A DNA stretch of 64,000 bases, from NCBI GenBank assembly GCA_015709205.1, contig JACCQO010000008.1, positions 90,906-154,905 of the forward strand, read 5' to 3'. The notes beneath the pieces are model-generated. The model was not told where the DNA came from. It ran no database searches and was given only the letters and a program-made list of their open reading frames with translations. A program made the translations under genes and the position numbers. Origin of the DNA: Desulfovibrionaceae bacterium (lineage in GTDB: Bacteria > Desulfobacterota > Desulfovibrionia > Desulfovibrionales > Desulfovibrionaceae). Numbering within the stretch: position 1 is the first letter of the stretch; each line of letters begins with the position of its first letter. Shown one piece after another: positions 56,286-64,000 of this stretch.

Positions 56286-57476
56286 ATGCCGCATACGAAT
56301 CCCGGCGCCGCCGCGGCCTGTTCCGCGCGCCGCCCGCCGAACACCGCCGCCCTGGTCGGCGTCCTGGTCCAGGCCGCCGTGGTCGGCCTGGCCGCCTACC
56401 TGGCCTGGACCCTGCTGCGCACCACGCAGGCCAACCTGGAGGCGCGCAACATCGCCTCGGGCTTCGGCTTCCTGTCCGTGGAGGGCGGCCTGCCGATCAA
56501 CGACACCCTGCTGCCCTACCATCCCTCGGACACCTACGGTTACGCCTTCCTGCTCGGCGTGCTGAACACGCTGTGGGTCTCGGGGTTGTCCATCGTGCTG
56601 GCCTCGCTGCTGGGCGTGGTCGTGGGCTGCGCGCGGGTCTCGTCCAACTGGCTGGTCTCCCGGCTGGCCGGGGTCTACGTGGAGACCCTGCGCAACGTGC
56701 CCCTGCTGCTGATCCTGTTCCTGACCTACAGCGTGGTCCTGGCCGGCCTGCCGCATCCGCGCCAGAGCCTGAACCCCCTGCCCGGGATCTTCCTGAACAA
56801 CCGGGGCATCTTCCTGCCCGAGCCCGTGCCCCTGGCCGGGTTCTGGATCGCGCTCGGGGTCCTGGGCGCGGCCGTGGCGGCCACCTGGCTGGTGCTGCGC
56901 ACCTCCCGCCGCCGCCGCGACCGCACGGGCGTCGGGCTGCCCACGGGCTGGATCGGGCTGGGGCTGATCGCCGGCCTGCCGGGGCTTGCGCTGCTGCTCG
57001 GGCCCCGGGCCATGGACTTCAACCTGGCCGCGCTCAAGGGATTCAATTTCCAGGGCGGCATGGTCCTCAGGCCGGAATTCTCCGCCCTGGTCGCCGGGCT
57101 GGTGCTCTACACCGCCGCGTTCATCGCCGAGAACGTGCGCAGCGGCATCCAGTCCGTGCGCAAGGGCCAGATCGACGCGGCCAAGGCCCTGGGCCTGAAG
57201 CCCGGGCTGACCATGCGCCGCATCGTGCTGCCGCAGGCCCTGCGCGTGTGCATCCCGGCCACGACCAACGACTTCTGCAGCCTGGTCAAGAACAGCTCCC
57301 TGGCCGTGGCCATCGGGTATCCGGACATGGTCTCGGTGGGCGGCACGATCATCGGCCAGAACGACCAGGCCATCGAGATCATCGGCCTGTGGATGGCCGT
57401 ATACCTGACCATCAACCTGCTGCTTTCCCTGCTGATGAACCGGGCCAACGCCAGGGCCCAGATCGTGGAGCGCTGA
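56286..57476 (+). CDS. aapQ: General L-amino-acid ABC transporter permease (AapQ type)
   Basis: Permease of 396 residues, longer than usual HisM/Q permeases as in AapQ/BztB. The first helix pair (about 20-45) is followed by NTLWVSGLSIVLASLLGVVVG and the ATPase-contact EAA loop [28 protein letters not shown]. It begins 58 bases after the binding-protein stop; no strong ribosome site is seen before ATG 56286, so the start is less certain. The stop is two bases before the aapM-like start. Confidence 0.93.
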   Translation: MPHTNPGAAAACSARRPPNTAALVGVLVQAAVVGLAAYLAWTLLRTTQANLEARNIASGFGFLSVEGGLPINDTLLPYHPSDTYGYAFLLGVLNTLWVSGLSIVLASLLGVVVGCARVSSNWLVSRLAGVYVETLRNVPLLLILFLTYSVVLAGLPHPRQSLNPLPGIFLNNRGIFLPEPVPLAGFWIALGVLGAAVAATWLVLRTSRRRRDRTGVGLPTGWIGLGLIAGLPGLALLLGPRAMDFNLAALKGFNFQGGMVLRPEFSALVAGLVLYTAAFIAENVRSGIQSVRKGQIDAAKALGLKPGLTMRRIVLPQALRVCIPATTNDFCSLVKNSSLAVAIGYPDMVSVGGTIIGQNDQAIEIIGLWMAVYLTINLLLSLLMNRANARAQIVER

Positions 57477-57478
57477 CC

Positions 57479-58642
57479 ATGCCGCACGTCCCCGACGCTC
57501 TCGCCCCCCTTGCCTGTCCGGCCGCTCCCTGTTCGGATACGCCCTGCGCCCGGCCCGCCGAGGCCTTCGTGCCGTCCCCGGCGCTGCCGCCGCCGCCCAG
57601 CGCGGTCGGCCCCCTGGGCTGGCTGCGCGCCAACCTGTTCGACGGCTGGTTCAATTCGCTGCTCACGCTGCTGTGCATGGCGTTCCTGGCCGCGGTGGTC
57701 CCGCCGCTGGTCTCCTGGGCGCTGCTCGACGCCTGCTTCACGGGCGACGCGAGCATGTGCGCCCAGTCTTCCGGGGCCTGCTGGACCTTCATCGTCCACA
57801 AGTTCCGCGTGCTCATGGTCGGCACATATCCGCCCGCCGAGGCCTGGCGCCCGGCGCTGGCGGGCGTGCTCCTGGCGACCATGGTCGGCTGCACGGCGTG
57901 GCGGCGGCTGCGCGCGGCGGCGCTGGCCGTGCTCTGGCTGCTGCTGCCCCTGGCGGCCCTGTGGCTGGTCGGCGGCGGCGCGGGCCTCGCGCCCGTGGAC
58001 CAGTCCCAGTGGGGCGGGCTGATGCTCAGCGTGGGACTGGCCCTGGTGGGCATCCTGGTCTCCATCCCCTGCGGCGTGCTCCTGGCGCTGGGCCGCCGCA
58101 GCCGGATCGCGGCCGTGCGCGCCCTGTGCGTGGGCATCATCGAGCCCGTGCGCGGCGTGCCGCTGATCACGATCCTGTTCATGGCCTCGGTGATGTTCCC
58201 GCTCTTCCTGCCGCCGGACATGCAGATCAACAACCTGTTGCGCGTGCAGATCGGCATGATCCTGTTCTCCTCGGCCTACATGGCCGAGGTGGTGCGCGGC
58301 GGGCTGGCGGCCGTGCCCAAGGGCCAGACCGACGCGGCCAAGGCCCTGGGGCTGGGCTATTGGAAGATGCAGGCCTTCGTGGTCCTGCCCCAGGCGCTGC
58401 GCCACGTGCTGCCGTCGCTGGTGGGCCGCTGCATCGCCCTGCTCAAGGACACCTCGCTGGTGATCATCGTCGGGCTGCTGGACTTCCTGGGCATGGCCAA
58501 GGCGGCATCGCAGGACCAGCAGTGGCTCGGCCACGACGCCGAGGCCTACATCTTCTGCGCGCTGGTCTACTGGCTGCTGTGCTTCGGCATGAGCCGCTGG
58601 GGCCGCTCCATCGAGCGGCGCACTGCGCACCGCGCGCGCTGA
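57479..58642 (+). CDS. aapM: General L-amino-acid ABC transporter permease (AapM type)
   Basis: Second permease, 387 residues. The N-terminal 45 residues are Ala/Pro/Cys-rich and cytoplasmic; the core has [45 protein letters not shown] and the EAA loop [30 protein letters not shown], ending with the [20 protein letters not shown] segment typical of AapM/BztC. It pairs with AapQ in the membrane. The start ATG 57479 is two bases after the aapQ stop. Confidence 0.93.
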   Translation: MPHVPDALAPLACPAAPCSDTPCARPAEAFVPSPALPPPPSAVGPLGWLRANLFDGWFNSLLTLLCMAFLAAVVPPLVSWALLDACFTGDASMCAQSSGACWTFIVHKFRVLMVGTYPPAEAWRPALAGVLLATMVGCTAWRRLRAAALAVLWLLLPLAALWLVGGGAGLAPVDQSQWGGLMLSVGLALVGILVSIPCGVLLALGRRSRIAAVRALCVGIIEPVRGVPLITILFMASVMFPLFLPPDMQINNLLRVQIGMILFSSAYMAEVVRGGLAAVPKGQTDAAKALGLGYWKMQAFVVLPQALRHVLPSLVGRCIALLKDTSLVIIVGLLDFLGMAKAASQDQQWLGHDAEAYIFCALVYWLLCFGMSRWGRSIERRTAHRAR

Positions 58643-58697
58643 ACGCGAACCGGGCCGCAACGCAACCGGAAAACCGCAACCGCATCGAGGAACGCCA

Positions 58698-59558
58698 ATG
58701 CCCACCGCCGCCTCCGACACCGCCCAGGCCGCCGCGTCCGCCCAGGCCGCCGCGTCCGCCCAGACCACTTCGTCCGCCCAGACCACTTCGTCCGGCCAGA
58801 CTACTCCGTCCGCCCAGGCCGGGGACATCGTCATCGACATCTGCGGGGTCAACAAGTGGTACGGCGCGTTCCACGTGCTCAAGGACGTCAATCTCCAGGT
58901 GTGCCGCGCGGAGCGCATCGTGATCTGCGGCCCCTCGGGCTCGGGCAAGTCCACGCTGATCCGCTGCATCAACCGGCTGGAGCGCCACCAGAGCGGCCGC
59001 ATCGTGGTGGACGGCGTGGAGCTGACGAGCAGCCTGAAGGGCATCGAGAAGGTGCGCCGCGAGGTGGGCATGGTCTTTCAGGACTTCAACCTCTTTCCGC
59101 ACATGACCGTGCTGCAGAACCTGACCCTGGCTCCGGTGTGGGTGCGCAAAATGCCCCGGCGGCAGGCCGAGGAGACGGCCCTGCACTTCCTGGAGCGCGT
59201 GCGCATCCGCGAGCAGGCGGACAAGTACCCGGGCCAGCTCTCGGGCGGGCAGCAGCAGCGCGTGGCCATCGCCCGCGCGCTGTGCATGAACCCGGCGATC
59301 CTGCTCTTCGACGAGCCCACCTCGGCGTTGGACCCGGAGATGATCAAGGAGGTGCTGGACGTGATGATCGAGCTGGCCGAGGAGAACATCACCATGGTCT
59401 GCGTGACGCACGAGATGGGTTTCGCGCGCACGGTGGCGGACCGGGTAATCTTCATGGACGGCGGCGAGATCGTGGAGCAGAACACGCCCGAGGCCTTTTT
59501 CTCCAACCCGCGCTTCGACCGCACGCGCCAGTTCCTGGGGCAGATCCTCAAGCACTGA
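58698..59558 (+). CDS. aapP: General L-amino-acid ABC transporter ATPase (AapP type)
   Basis: ATPase of 286 residues. Walker [10 protein letters not shown], signature LSGGQQQR, Walker [16 protein letters not shown] and the H-loop VTHEMGF are intact, followed by the short polar-amino-acid family C-terminus. Residues 9-40 are an unusual repeat ([12 protein letters not shown] units) absent from normal AapP, which starts near [16 protein letters not shown] 58698 has a GAGGAA site. Last gene of the operon. Confidence 0.95.
   Translation: MPTAASDTAQAAASAQAAASAQTTSSAQTTSSGQTTPSAQAGDIVIDICGVNKWYGAFHVLKDVNLQVCRAERIVICGPSGSGKSTLIRCINRLERHQSGRIVVDGVELTSSLKGIEKVRREVGMVFQDFNLFPHMTVLQNLTLAPVWVRKMPRRQAEETALHFLERVRIREQADKYPGQLSGGQQQRVAIARALCMNPAILLFDEPTSALDPEMIKEVLDVMIELAEENITMVCVTHEMGFARTVADRVIFMDGGEIVEQNTPEAFFSNPRFDRTRQFLGQILKH
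58722..58817. repeat. 18-bp tandem repeat at the 5' end of the AapP-type ATPase gene
   Basis: Five 18-base units (two identical GCCCAGGCCGCCGCGTCC, two identical GCCCAGACCACTTCGTCC, one diverged) plus a partial unit encode a six-residue repeat AQ(A/T)(A/T)xS before the ATPase fold. Unit length keeps the frame when copy number changes. Confidence 0.92.
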
Positions 59559-59686
59559 GCAAGGCCCAGCGCCTGCGCCATCCTCCCGACGCCGACACGC
59601 CCGGATCGCGTCCGGCCTGGCGACGTCCTTCCCCCTTTCGCGCCTCCGCGCTCCCAGCGCCCCCGTCCCCGCGCCCACGCGCACCA

Positions 59687-59790
59687 GCTCCGGGGCGGGG
59701 CGTTCTTTTCGCAGGCATTCGATGGAGCGGGTTTGGCGCAGCCGACCCGCTCCATCGACCAGCCAAGAAAAGAACGCCCCGCCCCGGAGC
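59687..59790. repeat. 104-bp three-tier palindrome
   Basis: Outer arms of 24 bases (59687-59710 and 59767-59790) and inner arms of 13 bases (59720-59732 and 59745-59757) are each perfectly complementary. They are separated by symmetric 9-base internal loops, with a further GGC/GCC pair in the 12-base apex. The outer arm ends in GTTCTTTTC, so part may act as a transcription terminator for the amino-acid operon, but the size and perfection resemble a MITE or REPIN-like element. The rest of 59559-59923 has no gene. Confidence 0.88.
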
Positions 59791-59923
59791 GGCGACCACG
59801 CCTCCTCCCTCCGCCCCCCCTCTTCGCACCGTCCGCCCGCAACCTCCGCCTTCATTGCCAAGGCCCTGCGAATCTGCCATTACCCGAAAGAGGCGCACAC
59901 CGCCGCAGAGAAAGGAGAACCGC

Positions 59924-61552
59924 ATGAACCGGGTCGGCCTGATCGAATGGCTCAAGCCCAAGACCATCCAGTCCTACCTCGTGAGCATGGTCCTCGGTCT
60001 GGTCTTCATCCAGGTCGTGGTCAGCTGGTTCATCATCTCCGGGCTGGCCTCGGACCTGACCCGCCACCAGATCGGCCAGACCGCCCTGAAAACGGCCCTG
60101 GCCGTCGCGGAAATTCCCCAGATCCGCCGCGCCCTGCTCTCCGACGACCCCTACCACGTCATCCAGCCCCTGGCCGAAACCATCCGCAAGAAGACCGGCG
60201 CGGCCTTCGTCGTGGTCGGCGACACCAAGGGCGTCCGCTACTCCCACCCCGTGCGCGAGCGCATCGGCCAGCACTTCGTGGGCGGCGACACCGGCCCGGC
60301 CATCTCCGAAGGCAAGTCCTACGTCTCCCAGGCGCGCGGCACCCTCGGCGTGTCCCTGCGCGGCATGACCCCGGTCTACGACTACAACTCCAGGATCATC
60401 GGCTTCGTCTCCGTGGGCTACCTGACGGAAAACATCCGCAAGACCATCCCGCGCTACCTGAACAAGCCCCTGCTCAGCATCCTGGGCATGTGCGCCGTGG
60501 GCGTGCTCAGCGCCGTGTTCATCGCCTGGCAGCTCAAGCGCATCACCCTGGGCCTGGAACCCGCGGAAATCACCAGCCTCTACCTCGAACGCGGCGCGGT
60601 GCTCGAATCCATCCGCGAAGGCGTGATCGCCCTCGACGACCAGGGGCAGGTCCGCCTGGCCAACAAGGCCGCCTTCCGCTACACGGGCATCGATCCGGAA
60701 ATCCTGGGAAAAAGCCGCGACGTGCGCGAGGTGCTGCCCGAGGCCGGGCTGATGCGCACCCTGCGCACCGGCGAGGCCGAACACGACCTGGAACGCGTGG
60801 TCAACGGCCGCGAACTCGTCTTCAACATCATCCCCGTGCTCCACGCCGACAAGGTCCACGGCGTGGTCGCCTCCTTCCGCCGCAAGGACGAGCTCGACCG
60901 CCTGGCCGACGAACTCTCCCGCGTGCAGGAATACACGGAGCTCCTGCGCGGGCAGACCCACGAATACTCCAACAAGCTGCACACCATCGCCGGACTCATC
61001 CAGATCGGAGCCCACCGCGAGGCCCTCGACCTCGTGACCACGGAATCCTCGGGCTACGAGGACATCATCCGCTTCCTCAACGAGGCCGTGCCCCACCCGG
61101 TCATCGCCGCCATCGTGCTCGGCAAGTTCAACCGCGCCAGGGAACTGAAGATCGACTTCCAGGTGGACCGCGAAGGCACCATGCTCGACGTGCCCGAATG
61201 GCTCCCCCAGGACAAGCTCGTGACCATCGTCGGCAACCTCATCGCCAACGCCTTCGACGCCGTGCTCCAACAGGACAAGGACAACCGCCGCGTGGACCTC
61301 TCCTTCACCGACCTGGGCAAGGAGATCATTTTCGAGGTCTCCGACTCCGGCCCCGGCATCCCGCAGGAACTCCTCGACCGCATCTTCGAAAAGGGCGTCT
61401 CCACCAAGGGGCCCGGCCGGCGCGGCCTCGGCCTGTTCCTCGCCCGGCAGCGCACCCGCGAACTCGGCGGCTGGATCACCGTGGCTCCCGGCGAACTCGG
61501 AGGCGCCCTCTTCACCGTGGCCATCCCCAAACACCAAAAGGGCAAGCCATGA
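59924..61552 (+). CDS. CitA/DcuS-family sensor histidine kinase
   Basis: Membrane sensor of 542 residues: helix (20-42), periplasmic single Cache/PASp domain (about 43-180; RYSHPVRERIGQHFVGGD and SLRGMTPVYD are typical), helix (about 182-205), cytoplasmic PAS (about 225-320), SPOB-type H-box RGQTHEYSNKLHTIAGL (His near 345) and GHKL domain (DSGPGIP, RRGLGLFLARQ). Family members sense extracellular citrate, C4-dicarboxylates or malate. AGGAG precedes ATG 59924, and the stop overlaps the regulator start (ATGA). The transporter it controls is not adjacent; the TRAP systems in the window are possible distant targets. Confidence 0.95.
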   Translation: MNRVGLIEWLKPKTIQSYLVSMVLGLVFIQVVVSWFIISGLASDLTRHQIGQTALKTALAVAEIPQIRRALLSDDPYHVIQPLAETIRKKTGAAFVVVGDTKGVRYSHPVRERIGQHFVGGDTGPAISEGKSYVSQARGTLGVSLRGMTPVYDYNSRIIGFVSVGYLTENIRKTIPRYLNKPLLSILGMCAVGVLSAVFIAWQLKRITLGLEPAEITSLYLERGAVLESIREGVIALDDQGQVRLANKAAFRYTGIDPEILGKSRDVREVLPEAGLMRTLRTGEAEHDLERVVNGRELVFNIIPVLHADKVHGVVASFRRKDELDRLADELSRVQEYTELLRGQTHEYSNKLHTIAGLIQIGAHREALDLVTTESSGYEDIIRFLNEAVPHPVIAAIVLGKFNRARELKIDFQVDREGTMLDVPEWLPQDKLVTIVGNLIANAFDAVLQQDKDNRRVDLSFTDLGKEIIFEVSDSGPGIPQELLDRIFEKGVSTKGPGRRGLGLFLARQRTRELGGWITVAPGELGGALFTVAIPKHQKGKP

Positions 61553-62250
61553 CCACCATCCGCGTGCTCATCGTCGAAGACGACCCCCGCATCGCAGACC
61601 TGCACCGCCGCTTTGCCGAACGCGTCGAGGGCTGCGAGGTCGTCGGCATCTCCCACTCCCTGGCCGACGCACGCGACATGGCCGAAATCCTCGAACCCGA
61701 CCTCGTGCTCCTGGACCTCTACTTCCCCGAAGGCTCGGGCACGGACCTGCTGCGCGAAATCCGCGCCAAGGGCCTGGAAACCGACGTCATCCTCATCACC
61801 GCCGCCCGCGAGGTCGGGCCCCTCAAGCAGGCCCTGCGCGGCGGCGTCTTCGACTACCTCATCAAGCCCGTCATCGCCGACCGCTTCCGCGACTGCCTCG
61901 TCAAATTCCGCGAATACCGCAAACGCATCGCCAACGGCGGCACCATCGAACAGACCGACGTGGACGGCCTGCTGCGCCCCGCCGGAACCGCCAGCGCCTG
62001 CAGGAACTCCCTGCCCAAGGGCATCGACCCGCTCACCCTCGGCAAGGTCCGCGCCGTGTTCGACGACATCGCCCACGACCAGGGCATCTCCGCCGAAGAA
62101 GCAGCCGGACGCATCGGCGCAAGCCGCTCCACCGCGCGGCGCTACCTCGAATACCTCGTCTCCATCGGCTCCATCTACGCCGACGTGGTCTACGGCGTCG
62201 TCGGACGCCCCGAACGCAAATACTTCCTCTGCACCCAACCCGGCGCATAG
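61549..62250 (+). CDS. CitB/DcuR-family response regulator
   Basis: Regulator of 233 residues, cognate to the overlapping CitA/DcuS-like kinase. Receiver with phospho-Asp55 in VLLDLYFPEGSG and Lys in LIKPV, linker, then a C-terminal winged-type HTH (GISAEEAAGRIGASRSTARRYLEYLVSIGSI). Regulators of this class activate dicarboxylate or citrate uptake and fermentation genes. No operator is evident nearby. A GC-rich repeat directly follows the stop. Confidence 0.95.
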   Translation: MTTIRVLIVEDDPRIADLHRRFAERVEGCEVVGISHSLADARDMAEILEPDLVLLDLYFPEGSGTDLLREIRAKGLETDVILITAAREVGPLKQALRGGVFDYLIKPVIADRFRDCLVKFREYRKRIANGGTIEQTDVDGLLRPAGTASACRNSLPKGIDPLTLGKVRAVFDDIAHDQGISAEEAAGRIGASRSTARRYLEYLVSIGSIYADVVYGVVGRPERKYFLCTQPGA

Positions 62251-62345
62251 CGGGGCTCCACCCCGAACCCCGGCCGGGGCTCCGCCCCAGACCCCGCCGG
62301 GACGCTGTCCCGGACCCTGCCGGGGGGATCATCCCCCCCGGGCCC
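62251..62345. repeat. GC-rich extragenic repeat block
   Basis: Directly after the regulator stop come three imperfect copies of a GGGGCTCCGCCCC-AGACCCCGCCGGG-like module, each able to form a small hairpin, ending in a palindromic GGGGGGATCATCCCCCC. Similar modules occur scattered in many high-GC proteobacterial genomes. It may also serve as a terminator of the two-component operon. 62346-62514 shows nothing further. Confidence 0.6.
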
Positions 62346-62514
62346 CACGGTCGGGCGGGCGCGGTGGCGGGTGCGTCGGTCCGGGTTTACTGCGACGCAC
62401 GAACAGTTCCGGGTCGGCGCCGAATGGATCGATCGGACGGCAACGCTCCGCCAACCGCCAACGATATGGGCGGCGCAATCCGCGCTGTCCCCGAACCCAC
62501 CTTGAACATTGAAC

Positions 62515-62544
62515 TTGTAACGCTGGAACAGGACTTGCTATACT
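62515..62544 (+). promoter_or_regulatory. Sigma-70 type promoter of the secreted protein gene
   Basis: TTGTAA (62515-62520), 18 bases, TATACT (62539-62544), 41 bases before the start codon. The same stretch is recognisable, but degraded, upstream of the second copy (GGAACAGCTCTTGCCCTACC near 63229-63248), where the -10 box has become CCCTAC. Confidence 0.65.
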
Positions 62545-62585
62545 CCGACCGAAAAAAGGACATCAACTCTTACAAGGATAACCTG

Positions 62586-63059
62586 ATGAACACCAGACGG
62601 ATGACAACATTGACGATCGGTTGCGCCCTCTTCCTGCTTCTCGCGGCCTCCGCGGCCCGGGCGGACAAATCCTACTCCGTGACGCTCTACAACGGACTCG
62701 TCGAAGCCACGGGCAACGGGGGCTGCACCTGCCAACCGGTTTCGGCCACCTGCTGGACCCAGGACGGCAGCGGCGCCAAGCTGCAGACCCGCAACCCGCT
62801 CAACGGCTACACGCCGCAGACCCTGACCTTCAAGCTCACCGACAAGCAGGGGACCTGCACCTCCATCGACGTCACGGCCACCTGCCACTACTTCCAGACC
62901 ACGTGGACGAACAAGGGCCGCGCATCGCAGACCAGCCACAGCTCCTGGGCCGACGAGACAACGACCGCCTCCCTGGGCTGCCAGGCGGTGCAGATCATCA
63001 TCACCGAGGGCACATCGGGGAACACCACCTACCAGCGCCTGGCCACCGTCTGCCGCTAG
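62586..63059 (+). CDS. Small secreted cysteine-rich protein of unknown function
   Basis: Protein of 157 residues with a clear signal peptide (TLTIGCALFLLLAASAARA, cleavage near residue 26). The mature part has seven Cys (GCTCQPVSATC, GTCTSIDVTATC, SLGCQ, TVCR), is rich in Thr and Ser, and looks beta-rich. No family is recognised. AAGGA lies about eight bases before ATG 62586. It has its own promoter and terminator. A second, damaged copy follows at 63291, sharing PV(S/T)A(T/A)C, C(T/A)SIDV, HSSW.D.T..ASL.C and the C-terminal LA..C. Disulfide-stabilised periplasmic or extracellular role is inferred. Confidence 0.85.
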   Translation: MNTRRMTTLTIGCALFLLLAASAARADKSYSVTLYNGLVEATGNGGCTCQPVSATCWTQDGSGAKLQTRNPLNGYTPQTLTFKLTDKQGTCTSIDVTATCHYFQTTWTNKGRASQTSHSSWADETTTASLGCQAVQIIITEGTSGNTTYQRLATVCR

Positions 63060-63087
63060 GCGGGCGCGGCCCGTCATTGCTCAATCT

Positions 63088-63130
63088 CCGGGGCGCGTTC
63101 GCCGCCAAGCGGCGGACGCGCCCCGGTTTC
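63088..63130 (+). terminator. Rho-independent terminator of the secreted protein gene
   Basis: Perfect outer stem CCGGGGCGCGT / ACGCGCCCCGG and inner stem CGCCGC / GCGGCG, with a T-G wobble between them and a CAA loop, followed by TTTCT. It lies 28 bases after the stop. Confidence 0.85.
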
Positions 63131-63290
63131 TCCCGGCCTTTGCCCGAGGCCCCGCCAGCCGCCCACCGCGCGGCCCTCCGGCACGGACCGCCAACGAACC
63201 TCTCGTGGACATTGATACGCCAGCAATGGAACAGCTCTTGCCCTACCGCCGCCGGGCACACCGCCAATCCCCCCACGACACGGAGGACCC

Positions 63291-63698
63291 AGGAACACCG
63301 CACGCACAGCAACCGTAACCGTCCTTTGTTCCCTCCTCCTGCTCCTCGCGGCCTCCGCGGACCAGGCCAAGGGCATCGTCTCGCTCCGCAGCAGCCTCGA
63401 CGGGGAGCCGGGCACCAGCGCCACATGTTCTCCGGTCACGGCCGCCTGCGGGGCGAACGACCGGGCGAGCAAGCAGGAACGGTCCGTCTCCCGCGATGCC
63501 ACGATGGAGTTCAGCCGCGCCTGCGCCTCCATCGACGTCATGGCCGCCCGCCATCTCTTCCTGAAGGTCAAGACCGGCTACGGCACCCACAGCTCCTGGG
63601 TGGATCGGACCGCCTCGGCGAGCCTCAACTGCGCCAATGCCAATATCGGCCTTGCAGGGAGCGACACGGACCCGCAACTGGCCGTGACCTGCAGCCAG
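63291..63698 (+). pseudogene. Decayed second copy of the secreted protein gene
   Basis: Translation in this frame gives RNTARTATVTVLCSLLLLLAASADQA and then SPVTAAC, ACASIDVMAARHLF, THSSWVDRTASASLNC and LAVTCS, colinear with the intact gene at 62586. The codon aligned with its ATG is AGG (63291-63293), although GGAGGA is still just upstream and AACACC follows as in the intact copy. The codon aligned with its TAG stop is CAG (63696-63698), and the frame then runs on to the window end. Two of the seven Cys are lost. A start elsewhere cannot be fully excluded, but no ATG, GTG or TTG before the signal peptide suits it. Confidence 0.78.
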
Positions 63699-63726
63699 GC
63701 AGGGCAGGCCCCGGAAGCCCCGCCGC

Positions 63727-63762
63727 AAAGGGAACGGCGGCAGCACTGCCGCCGTCCCTTTT
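63727..63762 (+). terminator. Rho-independent terminator after the decayed copy
   Basis: Stem AAAGGG-A-ACGGCGGCAG / CTGCCGCCGT-CCCTTTT with one bulged A and a two-base apex, ending in four T. It lies 29 bases beyond the lost stop codon, at the place expected for the original gene's terminator. Confidence 0.8.
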
Positions 63763-64000
63763 GCGCGCCCGTCCTCCGCATCGTCGCGTCCTCCCCCTCT
63801 TTCCCGAACGCCCCAGGGCGCATCCGCCGCAAAGCGGCGGCAGCCCGGCAAGCCCGCTCCGCTCTCCATCTTTCCCGAGCGCCCCGCGCCCGCCCCCGCC
63901 ACGTCCGGCATCCACGCGCACTCGACAGTCACCCCCGCCCTCATCCAACCAGCAGTTTTTGGGGGAGAGGTGGGGTGGAGGGGGGCCCGGGGGGAGGCGA
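63763..64000. other. Right end of the window, no gene supported
   Basis: GC-rich DNA with a small hairpin CCGCCGC-AAA-GCGGCGG (about 63823-63839), two near-identical TCTTTCCCGARCGCCCC segments and a G-rich tract at 63963-63995. Minus-strand frames here look like composition shadows. Confidence 0.4.

Overview
The window looks like chromosomal DNA of a high-GC, Desulfovibrio-type sulfate reducer or close relative (Desulfovibrionota). The support is indirect but consistent: a Desulfovibrio-type haem bacterioferritin, a membrane antiporter subunit of the hydrogenase/complex I kind, several sigma-54 type promoters, two TRAP carboxylate transporters, a bacteriohemerythrin and many sensor kinases and chemoreceptors. 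No phage, insertion sequence, CRISPR, tRNA or rRNA was recognised.

Layout. 1-2074 (minus): an antiporter-like subunit that runs off the left edge, preceded by a sigma-54 type promoter. 2816-9867: a CpxA/CpxR-like two-component pair divergent from a MacA-MacB-outer membrane factor efflux system, with a CpxR-like box between them. 10161-31398: a carboxylate-utilisation island. Its left half (minus strand) is a GntR regulator, a two-subunit UxaA-family lyase, a two-subunit aconitase X and a TRAP transporter. In the middle lie a dCache chemoreceptor and a second, paralogous GntR regulator. Its right half (plus strand) is a PrpR-like sigma-54 activator followed by a sigma-54 operon: isocitrate lyase/PEP mutase family lyase, TRAP transporter, and two complete LeuC/LeuD-type dehydratases in the order D-C-C-D.

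32286-43874: an exported nitrilase-family amidohydrolase, a second dCache chemoreceptor, a dCache adenylate cyclase, a bacteriohemerythrin, a LytS-type hybrid kinase and a large unknown protein. 44297-53963 (minus): bacterioferritin, a multi-PAS kinase with its own substrate-binding protein, a REC-GGDEF response regulator and a BarA-type hybrid kinase. 54154-59558: an EamA transporter divergent from a general L-amino-acid ABC transporter (AapJQMP type). 59687-62250: a 104-bp three-tier palindrome and a CitA/DcuS-CitB/DcuR two-component system. 62586-63698: a small secreted cysteine-rich protein followed by a decayed second copy.

The most interesting content is the 21-kb island. Four different dehydratase systems (UxaA type, aconitase X, two LeuCD pairs) and one C-C lyase share two TRAP importers, two paralogous FadR-family regulators, a PrpR-type activator and a chemoreceptor. 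The gene order argues for import of hydroxy- or unsaturated di/tricarboxylates, movement of a hydroxyl group by hydratase/dehydratase steps, and cleavage to pyruvate-like products. The substrate is not known. The second notable item is the secreted-protein pair at the right end, where the downstream copy has lost its start codon, its stop codon and its -10 box.
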